A stretch of DNA of 64,000 bases from Streptomyces nojiriensis (GTDB taxonomy: Bacteria; Actinomycetota; Actinomycetes; Streptomycetales; Streptomycetaceae): NCBI RefSeq assembly GCF_017639205.1, contig NZ_CP071139.1, positions 7,253,501-7,317,500 of the forward strand, read 5' to 3'. The notes beneath the pieces are model-generated. The model saw nothing but the letters and a program-made list of their open reading frames with translations, had not been told where the DNA came from and did no database searches. Position 1 is the first letter of the stretch. Every line of letters starts with the position of its first letter. Of the stretch, positions 1-8,096 are shown piece by piece. The translations under genes and the position numbers were made by a program.

Positions 1-1253
1 GCGAAGAGCTGGGCACCGCCGAGGATCGCGCCCAGCCCGACCACGTGCCACGGGATGCGCCGGGTGGTGATCAGCAGGATGAAGCCGGTCAGGGCCAGGC
101 CGGCCAGGGTCACGGGCAGGGTGCTCGCCTTGGCCGCGGTGGAGGCCAGGGCGAACAGCGCGACGAGGACGTACACCCCGCGGCCGAAGAGCGGTGCCCG
201 GTCGGCGCCTTCGCCGTCCGCGGCCGCCCCGCCGTCCTTGCGGCTCCTGCGCAGCGCGTCGCCGACGACGCCCATCAGCGCGATCAGCAGCGGCTGGCTG
301 TAGGTCTGGGAGAGGCTCGACCAGGACATCAGCCGGACGGCGGGGGCGCCGAAGGTCCAGGTGGGGACGGGGTTGGGGTAGGCGGCGGTGAACTCCGCGA
401 CCGCGAAGACCAGCAGCGCGGCCAGCGGCCCCGCCCAGGCCCGCCCGATGAGGCGCCGGGCCACCACGGCGGTGATCACCATGCCGAGCGCCGCCAGCGC
501 GGGGACCATGAGCCTGGACTCGATCACCGCGAGGTCGAGGTGACCGACCATGTCGGTCATCGCCATGTGGGCGAAGGTGAACCAGTGGTAGTACAGGGGC
601 TCGCCGGAAGCCTGGGGAAGGGTCAGCGGGACGTTCTGCTTCGCGTTCGCGGCGAGCGACAGCATGTACGGCATGTCACCGAACAGCCTGCTGTCCTCCT
701 TGTCCGGGAGCACCGGATACAGCGACAGGAAGACCTGGTGGAAGTAGACGCTGCTGAGCATCACCGTGCCGGAGACCGACCAGGACCAGCCCAGCGAAGG
801 GCTGGCGTACCCGCGCGGGCGCCAGTGCCGGCGGAGCTTCGGTACGGCCGCGAAGGGAACCACCACGGCGAGCGGCCAGGCGAGGGTGAGCGACTGGGCG
901 CCGACCCCGACGAGGACCGCCCAGGCGGCCAGTTCCAGGACGAGGCCGGTGACCGCACCGAAGGCGAGGTCCTCGACCAGCGAGTGCGGCCGCCGGCGGA
1001 GGGCCCGGAAGACCAGCGTGCCGGGGAGCACGACGCCCCAGAGCACGTAGAAGGTGTACCGGGCGATGCCGCCGACCGGGGTGTCCGAGGCGAGCAGCAG
1101 GGAGACCAGCAGGAGGTAGGCGGCGGCCGCCGGCAGGAAACGCCACAGGACGTGCGGTCCGGGCCGGTCGGTCGCGCGGGACGGGGACGAGCCGCTCAGC
1201 GGCCGCGCCCCGAGGTCGGTCCGCTCGGGCGCGGCGCTGCCAGTTGTACCCAT
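1..1253 (-). CDS. Multi-span membrane protein, probable GT-C-like glycosyltransferase (3' end outside window)
   Basis: About 417 residues are visible from an ATG at 1253; the reading frame runs off the left edge without a stop, so the C-terminus is missing. After a short cytoplasmic N-terminus there are many hydrophobic segments, and a soluble-looking stretch around residues 140-190 precedes further membrane spans. The architecture (long, polytopic, acidic loop between early helices) suits GT-C-fold sugar transferases or related uncharacterised membrane proteins, but I see no diagnostic catalytic motif. It starts 83 bp after the stop of the DPM1/GtrB-like glycosyltransferase on the same strand, so the two are probably co-transcribed. 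An inferred pairing is that the upstream enzyme makes a polyprenol-linked sugar that this protein uses or moves across the membrane. Confidence 0.65.
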   Translation of the reverse strand, partial: MGTTGSAAPERTDLGARPLSGSSPSRATDRPGPHVLWRFLPAAAAYLLLVSLLLASDTPVGGIARYTFYVLWGVVLPGTLVFRALRRRPHSLVEDLAFGAVTGLVLELAAWAVLVGVGAQSLTLAWPLAVVVPFAAVPKLRRHWRPRGYASPSLGWSWSVSGTVMLSSVYFHQVFLSLYPVLPDKEDSRLFGDMPYMLSLAANAKQNVPLTLPQASGEPLYYHWFTFAHMAMTDMVGHLDLAVIESRLMVPALAALGMVITAVVARRLIGRAWAGPLAALLVFAVAEFTAAYPNPVPTWTFGAPAVRLMSWSSLSQTYSQPLLIALMGVVGDALRRSRKDGGAAADGEGADRAPLFGRGVYVLVALFALASTAAKASTLPVTLAGLALTGFILLITTRRIPWHVVGLGAILGGAQLF

Positions 1254-1336
1254 GTGTCGTGTTCTTCCCTACCTGCTGTGCGTCGGCCGCCCCGGTCCGG
1301 GGCGGCCGGGAGCGCCCCGGCCCGGGACGCCGGGGA

Positions 1337-2356
1337 TCAGGCCGCGTACTCGGAGACCCGCTGGTCGCGGTCGGCGGCCGCGGTGTCCTCGGCGGAGTCG
1401 TAGCCGACGAAGTAGGCGGGCCGGGCCTGGACCGCCGAGTAGATCCGGCCTATGTACTCGCCGAGCAGGCCCACGCAGATGAGCTGGACACCGCCGATGA
1501 AGAGCATGCCGATGAACAGCGACGACCAGCCGGGCACGGTCGAGCCGAACGCGTACTGGAGCGTCGTGTAGATCGCCAGGCAGAAGCAGACGAGGAAGCT
1601 CAGCAGACCGAGCCAGGTGGCGAGCCGCAGCGGGCTGGCGGAGAAGTTGGTGATGCTGTCGAGGGCCAGGCGGACCATCTTGGACAGCGGGTAGTGGGTG
1701 CTGCCGGCGACCCGCTCCTCGCGGACGTAGACGACCTCGCCGCTGCTGAAGCCGAGCCACGGCACGAGTAGCCGGTAGACCGGCTGGTGCTCGGGCAGGG
1801 ACTTGAGCGCGTCGACGGCGGCCCGGCTGAGCAGCCGGAAGTCGCCGGCCTGGTTCGGCATGTTCTTGCCGACGAGCTTGCGCATCAGCCAGTAGTAGAC
1901 GCCGGCCGTGCGCCGCTTGAAGAAGGTGTCGGTGCCGCGGTCGCCGCGGACGCCGTAGACGATGTCCAGGTTCTTCTCGCGGGCCAGCTCGTACATCTCG
2001 ACGATCTTCTCCGGCGGGTCCTGGAGATCGGCGTCGATGCTCACGACGTACGCGCCGTAGGCCCGGTGGATTCCGGCGGTCAGGGCGGCCTGGTGCCCGG
2101 AGTTGCGGGCGAAGCGCACGATGCGCAGCTCGGGCCACTCCTGGCGGATCTTCTGCATGATCATCGGAGTGGCGTCGGTGCTGCCGTCGTCGATGCCGAC
2201 GACCTCGTAGCTGATCCCCATGCCGTCCAGGATCGGGCGCAGGCGCGCCACGGTCAGGGGCAGGGCCTCCTGCTCGTTGTAGATCGGGATGACGACGGAC
2301 AGCACGGGTGCCGGCCGGTCGGCTGCGTCGCGTGCCGGGGCTGCTGCGTTCTGCAT
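1337..2356 (-). CDS. Family 2 glycosyltransferase, polyprenol-phosphate sugar transferase type (DPM1/GtrB-like)
   Basis: 339 residues. The GT-A domain starts with LSVVIPIYNEQE near residue 19, has the GIDDGSTDAT nucleotide-binding stretch near 55 and the metal-binding IDADLQDPPE near 107-116. Two C-terminal hydrophobic segments (about 240-262 and 275-300) follow, as in GtrB/ArnC/DPM1 enzymes that load a sugar from a nucleotide donor onto polyprenyl phosphate at the inner membrane face. The frame is open further upstream (to 2635), but the extra 93 residues do not resemble the family, so I place the start at the ATG at 2356. The membrane protein 83 bp downstream is a likely functional partner. 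The donor sugar cannot be read from sequence. Confidence 0.85.
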   Translation of the reverse strand: MQNAAAPARDAADRPAPVLSVVIPIYNEQEALPLTVARLRPILDGMGISYEVVGIDDGSTDATPMIMQKIRQEWPELRIVRFARNSGHQAALTAGIHRAYGAYVVSIDADLQDPPEKIVEMYELAREKNLDIVYGVRGDRGTDTFFKRRTAGVYYWLMRKLVGKNMPNQAGDFRLLSRAAVDALKSLPEHQPVYRLLVPWLGFSSGEVVYVREERVAGSTHYPLSKMVRLALDSITNFSASPLRLATWLGLLSFLVCFCLAIYTTLQYAFGSTVPGWSSLFIGMLFIGGVQLICVGLLGEYIGRIYSAVQARPAYFVGYDSAEDTAAADRDQRVSEYAA

Positions 2357-2636
2357 GGAGGGGCTTGTCTTCAATCTCCGAGTGCGGAAGACCGCCGGCG
2401 GGTGCCTGACGATCTGGCCTGCCGAGAACAGGAGGTCGGCAGTGGACCACCAGGCCGACGACGCGGAGGCGCACCAGCTGCCGGAGCCCTTGGTGCCACA
2501 GGAGCGCAAGCGAGTGACCCGGGCGAGCGGCAACAATATCATCAGTAAAACAATTGCCATGGGGCCGCCCTCGGTCCCCGGGGCGGGCCCGGGAACCCCG
2601 TGCCACCCGGCACCGCCGCGGTCGTCGCGGAGCAAC

Positions 2637-2642
2637 TAGGGT
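2637..2642 (+). promoter_or_regulatory. -10 box of a leaderless promoter for the Nudix gene
   Basis: TAGGGT ends 6 nt before the GTG start at 2649, placing the predicted transcription start at or next to the start codon. There is no ribosome-binding site, so translation is probably leaderless. No clear -35 hexamer is visible. Confidence 0.6.
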
Positions 2643-2648
2643 TGCGGC

Positions 2649-3149
2649 GTGACCACCGCAGATGACTACGCCACGTACATCGCGAGCCTGCCCCGGGTGC
2701 TGGCCGGCGCGGCCGCCCTCTACCGGGACGCCGAGGGCCGGGTCCTGCTCGTCGAGCCCAACTACCGCGAGGGCTGGGCCCTGCCGGGCGGCACCATCGA
2801 GTCGGACCGGGACGAGTCGCCGCGCACCGCGGCCCGGCGCGAGAGCGCCGAGGAGATCGGCCTCGACCTCCCCCTCGGCCGCCTCCTGGCCGTCGACTGG
2901 GTGCTGGGCCCCGGCCGCCCGCCGCTGGTCGCCTACGTCTACGACGGCGGCGTGCTCGACGAGGCCCAGCTCGCCTCCGTCACGCTGCAGCAGGAGGAGC
3001 TGATCTCCTGGCGGCTGGTCGAGCCCGCCGAACTCACCGCCTACCTGCCCGAATCGCTCGGACTGCGCGTCCAGGAGGCGTACCGGATCGCGCAGTCGGG
3101 CGAGGGCGCCGCGGAACTGGAGAACGGCCGGCGCCCGGTCACCTCGTGA
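2649..3149 (+). CDS. Nudix hydrolase
   Basis: 166 residues with one Nudix fold. The Nudix box covers about residues 48-70 and matches G-x5-E-x7-REUxEExGU: GG at 47-48, then RESAEEIGL with the metal-binding glutamates. The family hydrolyses a nucleoside diphosphate linked to another moiety; the substrate is not deducible here. The GTG start at 2649 is supported by a TAGGGT box six bases upstream. Transcription diverges from the glycosyltransferase operon; the 292 bp between them holds an AT-rich patch (about 2533-2560) that probably carries the opposite promoter. Confidence 0.85.
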   Translation: MTTADDYATYIASLPRVLAGAAALYRDAEGRVLLVEPNYREGWALPGGTIESDRDESPRTAARRESAEEIGLDLPLGRLLAVDWVLGPGRPPLVAYVYDGGVLDEAQLASVTLQQEELISWRLVEPAELTAYLPESLGLRVQEAYRIAQSGEGAAELENGRRPVTS

Positions 3150-3186
3150 CGGGCGCCCCGTAACACCGGACTTACCCCGACCAGGA

Positions 3187-3192
3187 CAGAAT
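3187..3192 (+). promoter_or_regulatory. -10 box of a leaderless promoter
   Basis: CAGAAT ends 6 nt before the ATG at 3199. Same geometry as at 2637: no ribosome-binding site and the predicted transcript begins at the start codon. The gene therefore has its own promoter although the Nudix stop is only 49 bp upstream. Confidence 0.5.
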
Positions 3193-3198
3193 CAGAAG

Positions 3199-3627
3199 AT
3201 GATCACGATGTACGCCTGGCCCAGCACCGCCGACGGGCCCGACGCCCTTCCCATGGTGCACTTCACCACCGACCAGCAGGCCGGTGGTGAAGTCACGCCG
3301 GAGGGGACCCCGGTCTGGCTGTTCGACACCGCGATACGCGAGGGCGGTTGGGCGCTGTTCACCGATTTCGAGGGCTGGTCCGTCCCGGCCGCCGGTTGGC
3401 AGGCCTTCTACCGCCGCGAGGACGACCTCCTCGCCGTCACCGGACCCGGCTCCTGCGAGGGCTGGTACCAGGGCAACCTCGGCGCCGACGCCGACTGGGT
3501 GGCGGCCGCCGCCACCCAGCAGAGCGTGGTCCTGCTCGCCGCCCCGGTCCAGCACCCCTCGCTGTACAACTACGCCGTCGAGGCCGGAGCCGCCTTCGCG
3601 CTCCTCGTTCCGCTCCTCGTCGTCTGA
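3199..3627 (+). CDS. Conserved hypothetical protein
   Basis: 142 residues, soluble, rich in Trp and acidic residues, ending in a hydrophobic stretch (AFALLVPLLVV). I recognise no domain. Codon use and third-position GC match neighbouring genes, so it is very probably real. It is leaderless (CAGAAT box at 3187). It converges with the SHOCT-domain gene; the 16 bp between the two stops include a small GC palindrome (3629-3641) that may act as a terminator in both directions. Function unknown. Confidence 0.7.
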   Translation: MITMYAWPSTADGPDALPMVHFTTDQQAGGEVTPEGTPVWLFDTAIREGGWALFTDFEGWSVPAAGWQAFYRREDDLLAVTGPGSCEGWYQGNLGADADWVAAAATQQSVVLLAAPVQHPSLYNYAVEAGAAFALLVPLLVV

Positions 3628-3643
3628 TCCGGCCGGGCCGGCG

Positions 3644-4030
3644 TCAGGCCAGGAGCTTGGCCTTGGCGCGGTCGAACTCCGCCTGGGTGATGTCGCCCTT
3701 GTCCTTCAGCGCGGAGAGCTTGTGCAGCTCGTCCGCGCTGCCGCCGGAGCCCGCCGTCTTCTGGACGTACTCCCGGAAGGCGGCCTCGTTCTCCTGGACC
3801 TGCTTCAGGTCCCGCTCGCCCATGCTCCTGCCCCGGGCGATGAGGTAGATGAACACGCCCAGGAAGGGCAACAGGAGGACGAAGATCAGCCATCCCGCCT
3901 TCCCCCAGCCACCGAGGCTGTGGTCACGGAAGATATCCGTGATGATCTTGAAGAGCAGGAAGAACCACATGATCCACAGGAACAGGTACAGCATCGTCCA
4001 GAAGATGTTGAGAAGCGGATAGTCGTCCAT
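3644..4030 (-). CDS. Small membrane protein with PLDc_N-like and SHOCT domains
   Basis: 128 residues. Two hydrophobic helices (about residues 8-30 and 45-65) form a PLDc_N/cardiolipin-synthase-N-like membrane module. A charged linker follows, and the last about 30 residues form a SHOCT motif (LHKLSALKDKGDITQAEFDRAKAKLL), a short C-terminal module thought to mediate oligomerisation or membrane association. Such proteins are common in streptomycetes; their role is unknown. Upstream, 6-bp inverted arms at 4049-4054 and 4069-4074 (AGCGGT/ACCGCT) lie in the probable promoter and could be an operator. Confidence 0.8.
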   Translation of the reverse strand: MDDYPLLNIFWTMLYLFLWIMWFFLLFKIITDIFRDHSLGGWGKAGWLIFVLLLPFLGVFIYLIARGRSMGERDLKQVQENEAAFREYVQKTAGSGGSADELHKLSALKDKGDITQAEFDRAKAKLLA

Positions 4031-4100
4031 GCCGGACTCCGATCATGTAGCGGTATTCCATTCATACAACCGCTTCAAAATCTCCGCATTTCGGAACGGA

Positions 4101-4610
4101 TCAGCCCTGTAGCCCGGATTCGAAGGTGAGCAGCCGCACCTTGCGGTCGAGCCCGCCGCCGTAACCGGTCATCCCGCCCGACGCGCCGATCACCCGATGG
4201 CAGGGCACGATGATGCCGACCGGGTTCTTCCCGTTCGCCAGTCCCACCGCGCGCGAGGCGTTGGGCTTGCCCAGCTTGGCCGCCAGCTCCCCGTACGACC
4301 ACGTCTCGCCGTACGGGATCCGCACGAGCTGGTCCCAGACGCTGCGCTGGAAATCGGTGCCCTCCAGGCGCAGCGGGAGGTCGAACTCGGTGAGCTCCCC
4401 GGCGAAGTACGCGGTCAGCTGGCGCGCCACCTCGGGAAAGGGCTCCTCGGCGGCGGCCACCCGCTCCCCGAAGGACTCCTCAGCCGGACGGTGGCGCTGC
4501 CCCGTCATGTAGAGGCCGCTGAGGACCCCGTCCGTGGCGACCAGGGTCAGCGGACCGTAGGGGCTGTCGACGACGGTGTGCGTCCTGGCGCTGTTCGTGG
4601 TGGATCGCAT
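4101..4610 (-). CDS. ogt: Methylated-DNA--protein-cysteine S-methyltransferase
   Basis: 169 residues. The C-terminal half carries the DNA-binding region and the suicide active site IVPCHRVIG, whose Cys accepts the alkyl group from O6-methylguanine (or O4-methylthymine). The conserved GKPNASRAVGLANGKNP segment before it and the GGGLDRK segment after it are typical of Ogt/MGMT. It starts 12 bp after the stop of the Ada-like/AlkA gene on the same strand, so direct reversal and base excision of alkylation damage are probably expressed together. Confidence 0.93.
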   Translation of the reverse strand: MRSTTNSARTHTVVDSPYGPLTLVATDGVLSGLYMTGQRHRPAEESFGERVAAAEEPFPEVARQLTAYFAGELTEFDLPLRLEGTDFQRSVWDQLVRIPYGETWSYGELAAKLGKPNASRAVGLANGKNPVGIIVPCHRVIGASGGMTGYGGGLDRKVRLLTFESGLQG

Positions 4611-4622
4611 CGCTGGTGCTCC

Positions 4623-6107
4623 TCAGGCGGGCAGGTGGTTGATGGGGTGGGCGTCGGTGGCCCACAGGTACTGGACGGCGTACGCGCGCCAGGGCCGCCA
4701 TGCGGCCGCCCGCGCGGTGAGCGCCGAGGGGGTGGAGGGCAGCCCCAGCCCCTGCGCCGCCCGCCGGATCCCCAGATCGGACGGCAGGAAGGCGTCCGGG
4801 TCGCCGAGCGCCCGCATCGCGATCACCTCGGTGGTCCACGGGCCGAAGCCGGGCAGCGCCGTCAGCTGGGCCCGCGCCGCCTCCCAGTCGCTGTCGAAGC
4901 CGAGCGCCAGCGAGCCGTCGGCGAGCGCCGAGACCAGCGTGGTCAGCGTGGCCCGCCGGCTGCGCGGCAGGGCCAGTGCCGCCGGATCCAGCCCGGCGAG
5001 CGCCTGCGGGGAGGGGAAGAGGTGCGTCAGCCCGCCCAGCGGGTCCTCGACCGGCTCCCCGTGCGCGGTGACCAGCCGGGCCGCGTGCGTGCGCGCCGCC
5101 GCGGTGGAGACCTGCTGGCCCAGCACCGCCCGTACGGCGAACTCCGGCGCGTCGACCGTACGGGGTACCCGGCGCCCGGGAGCCTTGTCCACGAGCGGGG
5201 CCAGCAGCGGATCGGAGCGCAGCTGCTCGTCGACGGCCTCGGGGTCGGCGTCCAGGTCGAGCATCCAGCGGCAGCGGCTGATGGCGATGGTGAGGTCGCG
5301 CAGGTCGGTCAGGGCGAGCCGGCAGCCGATGTGGTCGGGCTGCGGGGTCAGGGCGACGACACCGGTGCCGTAGGGCAGGCGCAGGGTGCGGCGGTAGGCG
5401 CCGTCACGCCACTCCTCGACCCCGGGGACGGCGGTCGCGGCGAGGTGCCCGAAGAGGTTGTCGGGGTTCAGCGGGGCCCGGAACGGCAGCCGCAGACTGA
5501 TCGTCCCCGGGATCCGGGGCGGGGCGTTCCTGCTGCGGCCGGCCTTGACGGCCCGCTCCCGCAGCTCGCTCGGGGACAGGGCGAAGACCTCGCGGACCGT
5601 GTCGTTGAAGGTCCGGATGGAGGAGAACCCGGCGGCGAAGGCCACATCGCCCATCGGGAGCTCGGAGGTCTCGATGAGCAGCCGGGCGGTCTGAGCGCGC
5701 TGGGCCCGTGCCAGGGCCAGCGGACCGGCCCCGAGCTCGGCGTTCAGCTGCCGCTCGACCTGGCGGGCCGAGTAGCCCAGCCGGGTGGCCAGGCCCGGCA
5801 CGCCCTCCCGGTCCACCACCCCGTCCTGGATCAGCCGCATCGCGCGTGCGACGGCGTCGGCCCGCGCGTTCCACTCGGGGGAACCGGGACTCGTATCGGG
5901 CCGGCACCGCTTGCAGGCCCGGAACCCGGCCTGCTGGCAGGCGGCTGCGCTGGGCAGGAAGGTCATGTTCTCGACCTTGGGCGGCACCGCGGGACAGCTG
6001 GGCCTGCAGTAGATCCGGGTGGTCAGGACCGCGGTGAAGAACCAGCCGTCGAAGCGGGCGTCCTTCGACTGCACGGCCCTTACGCAGCGCTCGGTGTCGG
6101 TGTGCAT
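4623..6107 (-). CDS. alkA: Ada-N / AraC-HTH / AlkA fusion: 3-methyladenine DNA glycosylase with methyl-phosphotriester sensor
   Basis: 494 residues from the ATG at 6107. Order: an Ada-type zinc domain (residues 1-75) with Cys34, Cys38, Cys65 and Cys68 in YCRPSC and CKRC; an AraC-type helix-turn-helix (about 85-180); then AlkA-N and a helix-hairpin-helix glycosylase domain (about 200-494) with LPGFGPWTTEVIAMRALG and the catalytic Asp in FLPSDLGIR. In Ada the first Cys accepts a methyl group from DNA phosphotriesters and turns the protein into an activator. This polypeptide should therefore be both sensor/regulator and glycosylase. An upstream extension of the frame to 6233 looks non-coding. 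ogt follows after 12 bp. Confidence 0.88.
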   Translation of the reverse strand: MHTDTERCVRAVQSKDARFDGWFFTAVLTTRIYCRPSCPAVPPKVENMTFLPSAAACQQAGFRACKRCRPDTSPGSPEWNARADAVARAMRLIQDGVVDREGVPGLATRLGYSARQVERQLNAELGAGPLALARAQRAQTARLLIETSELPMGDVAFAAGFSSIRTFNDTVREVFALSPSELRERAVKAGRSRNAPPRIPGTISLRLPFRAPLNPDNLFGHLAATAVPGVEEWRDGAYRRTLRLPYGTGVVALTPQPDHIGCRLALTDLRDLTIAISRCRWMLDLDADPEAVDEQLRSDPLLAPLVDKAPGRRVPRTVDAPEFAVRAVLGQQVSTAAARTHAARLVTAHGEPVEDPLGGLTHLFPSPQALAGLDPAALALPRSRRATLTTLVSALADGSLALGFDSDWEAARAQLTALPGFGPWTTEVIAMRALGDPDAFLPSDLGIRRAAQGLGLPSTPSALTARAAAWRPWRAYAVQYLWATDAHPINHLPA

Positions 6108-6360
6108 GGCTCTAGGATCCGGTGTCGCGGAACCGCCGGCTGGCGGTTTTCCGACATCAAGGTTACGCGGGGGCTCGGAGGGCCGGGCGGGGTCGGGGCC
6201 GGCGGTGGGGCGGGGGGCGTCCGGGGTAGGCATGATTTATGGCCCCTCGGGGGGCGCAACGTGTCCCGAGGTGAGGGCCGACAAATCACGTTTTACACCC
6301 CGGACGCTCCCCGCCCCGCCGCCGCCCCCGGCCCACCCCGACCCGGCCCCCGGGAACGGC

Positions 6361-6397
6361 AGAAGGCCCCGGATGCCATCGGCATCCGGGGCCTTCT
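6361..6397 (-). terminator. Hairpin terminator downstream of pssA
   Basis: Perfect 17-bp inverted repeat (arms 6361-6377 and 6381-6397, 3-nt loop) just beyond the pssA stop at 6407. There is no clear U-tract, as is usual in streptomycetes. The rest of the 299 bp between the alkA start and the pssA stop shows only GC-rich sequence and presumably the alkA promoter. Confidence 0.8.
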
Positions 6398-6406
6398 CCG
6401 GTACAG

Positions 6407-7267
6407 CTAGCGCAGCGTCGTGGCGCGGGCCTCGCGGCGGTTGTGCCGGAAGGTGTTGGCCTTCCGGGTCGTCGCGAAGAGCGGAATGGTCGCCGCCATC
6501 GCGATCTGCAGGGCGCAGCCGGTCTGGAGCAGCAGCTGACCGCCCGGGGCGTCGAACGCCCAGGCCGCCAGCAGCCCCATCGCGCTGATGATCCAGCAGA
6601 GCATCGCCACCGCGAGAACACCCCGCGGCTTGGGGTACTCGACCCGGCTCACCATCAGCCAGGCCACCCCGATGATCGCCAGCAGGGTCGGGACGAACGG
6701 CAGCTCCAGCAGCACGATCGAGACGACCGTCAGCGCGCCGAAGGGGCTCGGCATGCCCTGGAACATGCCGTCCTTCATCGTCACGCAGCTGAATCTCGCG
6801 AGTCTGAGCACCACGGCGAGCAGCACCACGATCGCGGCCAGCGCCGACATCTTCTGGTGCGCGTCGACGGCGACCATGCCGTAGACGAGCACGAAGTAGG
6901 CCGGCGCGAGGCCGAAGCTGATCAGGTCGGACAGGTTGTCCAGCTCGGCACCCATCGGCGAGCTGCGCAGCTTGCGGGCCACGATGCCGTCGAAGAGGTC
7001 GAACACCGCGGCGAGCAGCATCAGTATCACCGCCGTCGCGGCGCTGTTACGGGCCATGCCCGATTCGCCACTGCCGGTGAGGTGCGGGATGAGGATTCCG
7101 GTGGTGGTGAAGTACACCGCCATGAATCCGCACGTCGCGTTACCGAGAGTGAGGGTGTCCGCTATCGACAGCCGCAGCGAGAGCGGCATGTCGTCCTCGG
7201 CGGACTCCTCCTCGGCAGGTTCGGGAACCCAGCCGGCGGCCGGAGTCTCAGGGTCAGTCACGGTCAA
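6407..7267 (-). CDS. pssA: CDP-diacylglycerol--serine O-phosphatidyltransferase
   Basis: 286 residues, polytopic. The CDP-alcohol phosphatidyltransferase motif is present (DLFDGIVARKL, followed by GAELDNLSDLISFG), giving the D-G-x2-A-R-x8-G-x3-D-x3-D pattern that binds metal and CDP. The enzyme joins CDP-diacylglycerol and serine to form phosphatidylserine at the membrane. Its start overlaps the 3' end of psd by 14 bp, so the two consecutive steps to phosphatidylethanolamine are translationally coupled. The N-terminus (about 45 residues, acidic) is longer than in the smallest family members. Confidence 0.92.
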   Translation of the reverse strand: MTVTDPETPAAGWVPEPAEEESAEDDMPLSLRLSIADTLTLGNATCGFMAVYFTTTGILIPHLTGSGESGMARNSAATAVILMLLAAVFDLFDGIVARKLRSSPMGAELDNLSDLISFGLAPAYFVLVYGMVAVDAHQKMSALAAIVVLLAVVLRLARFSCVTMKDGMFQGMPSPFGALTVVSIVLLELPFVPTLLAIIGVAWLMVSRVEYPKPRGVLAVAMLCWIISAMGLLAAWAFDAPGGQLLLQTGCALQIAMAATIPLFATTRKANTFRHNRREARATTLR

Positions 7268-7910
7268 TTCGTGTCACCCCCGCGGTGGTGGCCTGACCGA
7301 CCTCGACCGCGACCTCGACGCCCTCGGGGAGGTAGATGTCGACGCGGGAGCCGAAGCGGATCAGACCGATGCGTTCGCCCTGCTCCACCTTGGTTCCGGC
7401 CGGCAGGTACGGGACGATGCGACGGGCGACGGCGCCGGCGATCTGCACCATCTCGATGTCACCGAGTTCGGTGTCGAAGTGCCAGACAACGCGCTCGTTG
7501 TTCTCGCTCTCCTTGTTGAACGCCGGGACGAATCCGCCGGGGATGTGCTCCACGGACGTCACCGTGCCCGCGAGGGGCGCGCGGTTGACGTGGACGTTCA
7601 GCGGGCTCATGAAGATCGCGACCCGGGTCCGTCCGTCCTTCCACGGCATGATGCTCTGCACCACACCGTCGGCGGGCGAGATGACACGCCCCTGAGCGAT
7701 CTCACGCTCGGGGTCGCGGAAGAACCACAGCATGCCCGCGGCGAGCGCGGTGGCGGGCACGGCCGCCGCGGCCCAGCGTCCGGACTTGCGGGCCCGGGTG
7801 AGGCTGAGCGCCGCGGTGGCGACGGTCGGCAGAAGCCACGGCGATGCTCCGCGCGCGAGGCGTACGCCAAGGAGGCTGTCGCGAGGTGCAGAGGTTTGGC
7901 TGTGGGGCAT
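7254..7910 (-). CDS. psd: Phosphatidylserine decarboxylase proenzyme
   Basis: 218 residues, the short archaeal/actinobacterial type. An N-terminal hydrophobic segment is followed by the beta-rich core (VISPADGVVQ; MSPLNVHVNRAPLAGTV) and the self-cleavage Gly-Ser pair near residues 187-188 in IRFGSRVD, which yields the pyruvoyl cofactor. It converts phosphatidylserine to phosphatidylethanolamine. It is the first gene of the psd-pssA operon, and the 186 bp upstream holds its promoter with a perfect palindrome inside the spacer. Confidence 0.92.
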   Translation of the reverse strand: MPHSQTSAPRDSLLGVRLARGASPWLLPTVATAALSLTRARKSGRWAAAAVPATALAAGMLWFFRDPEREIAQGRVISPADGVVQSIMPWKDGRTRVAIFMSPLNVHVNRAPLAGTVTSVEHIPGGFVPAFNKESENNERVVWHFDTELGDIEMVQIAGAVARRIVPYLPAGTKVEQGERIGLIRFGSRVDIYLPEGVEVAVEVGQATTAGVTRIDRD

Positions 7911-7976
7911 GGATGACCTTCGTAGCGGGTGATTGCCGCGCCGTAAACGGGGGGACGGGACGGCGGCTTTACTGGA

Positions 7977-8007
7977 ATGCTATCGGTTGCGCGCAACAAC
8001 TGGGCAA
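7977..8007 (-). promoter_or_regulatory. Candidate psd-pssA promoter with palindromic operator
   Basis: On the minus strand TTGCCC (8007-8002) is followed after 17 nt by GATAGC (7984-7979), or after 19 nt by TAGCAT (7982-7977). Inside the spacer lies the perfect 12-bp palindrome GTTGCGCGCAAC (7986-7997). A second inverted repeat, TCACTG-C-CAGTGA, lies upstream at 8039-8051. No regulator can be assigned. Confidence 0.45.
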
Positions 8008-8096
8008 GCCAGAAGCCGAGTCGATGACGGTCAGCCAGTCACTGCCAGTGATCCTTTCGCAACGAACCCATGGATGATTCGCTGCAAAAGGGACTT

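Noticed and set aside
4197..6410. 737-residue open frame on the plus strand
   Set aside because: It is antisense to ogt and alkA, has no recognisable domain, and its composition (Gly, Arg, Gln, Pro) is typical of shadow frames in high-GC DNA.
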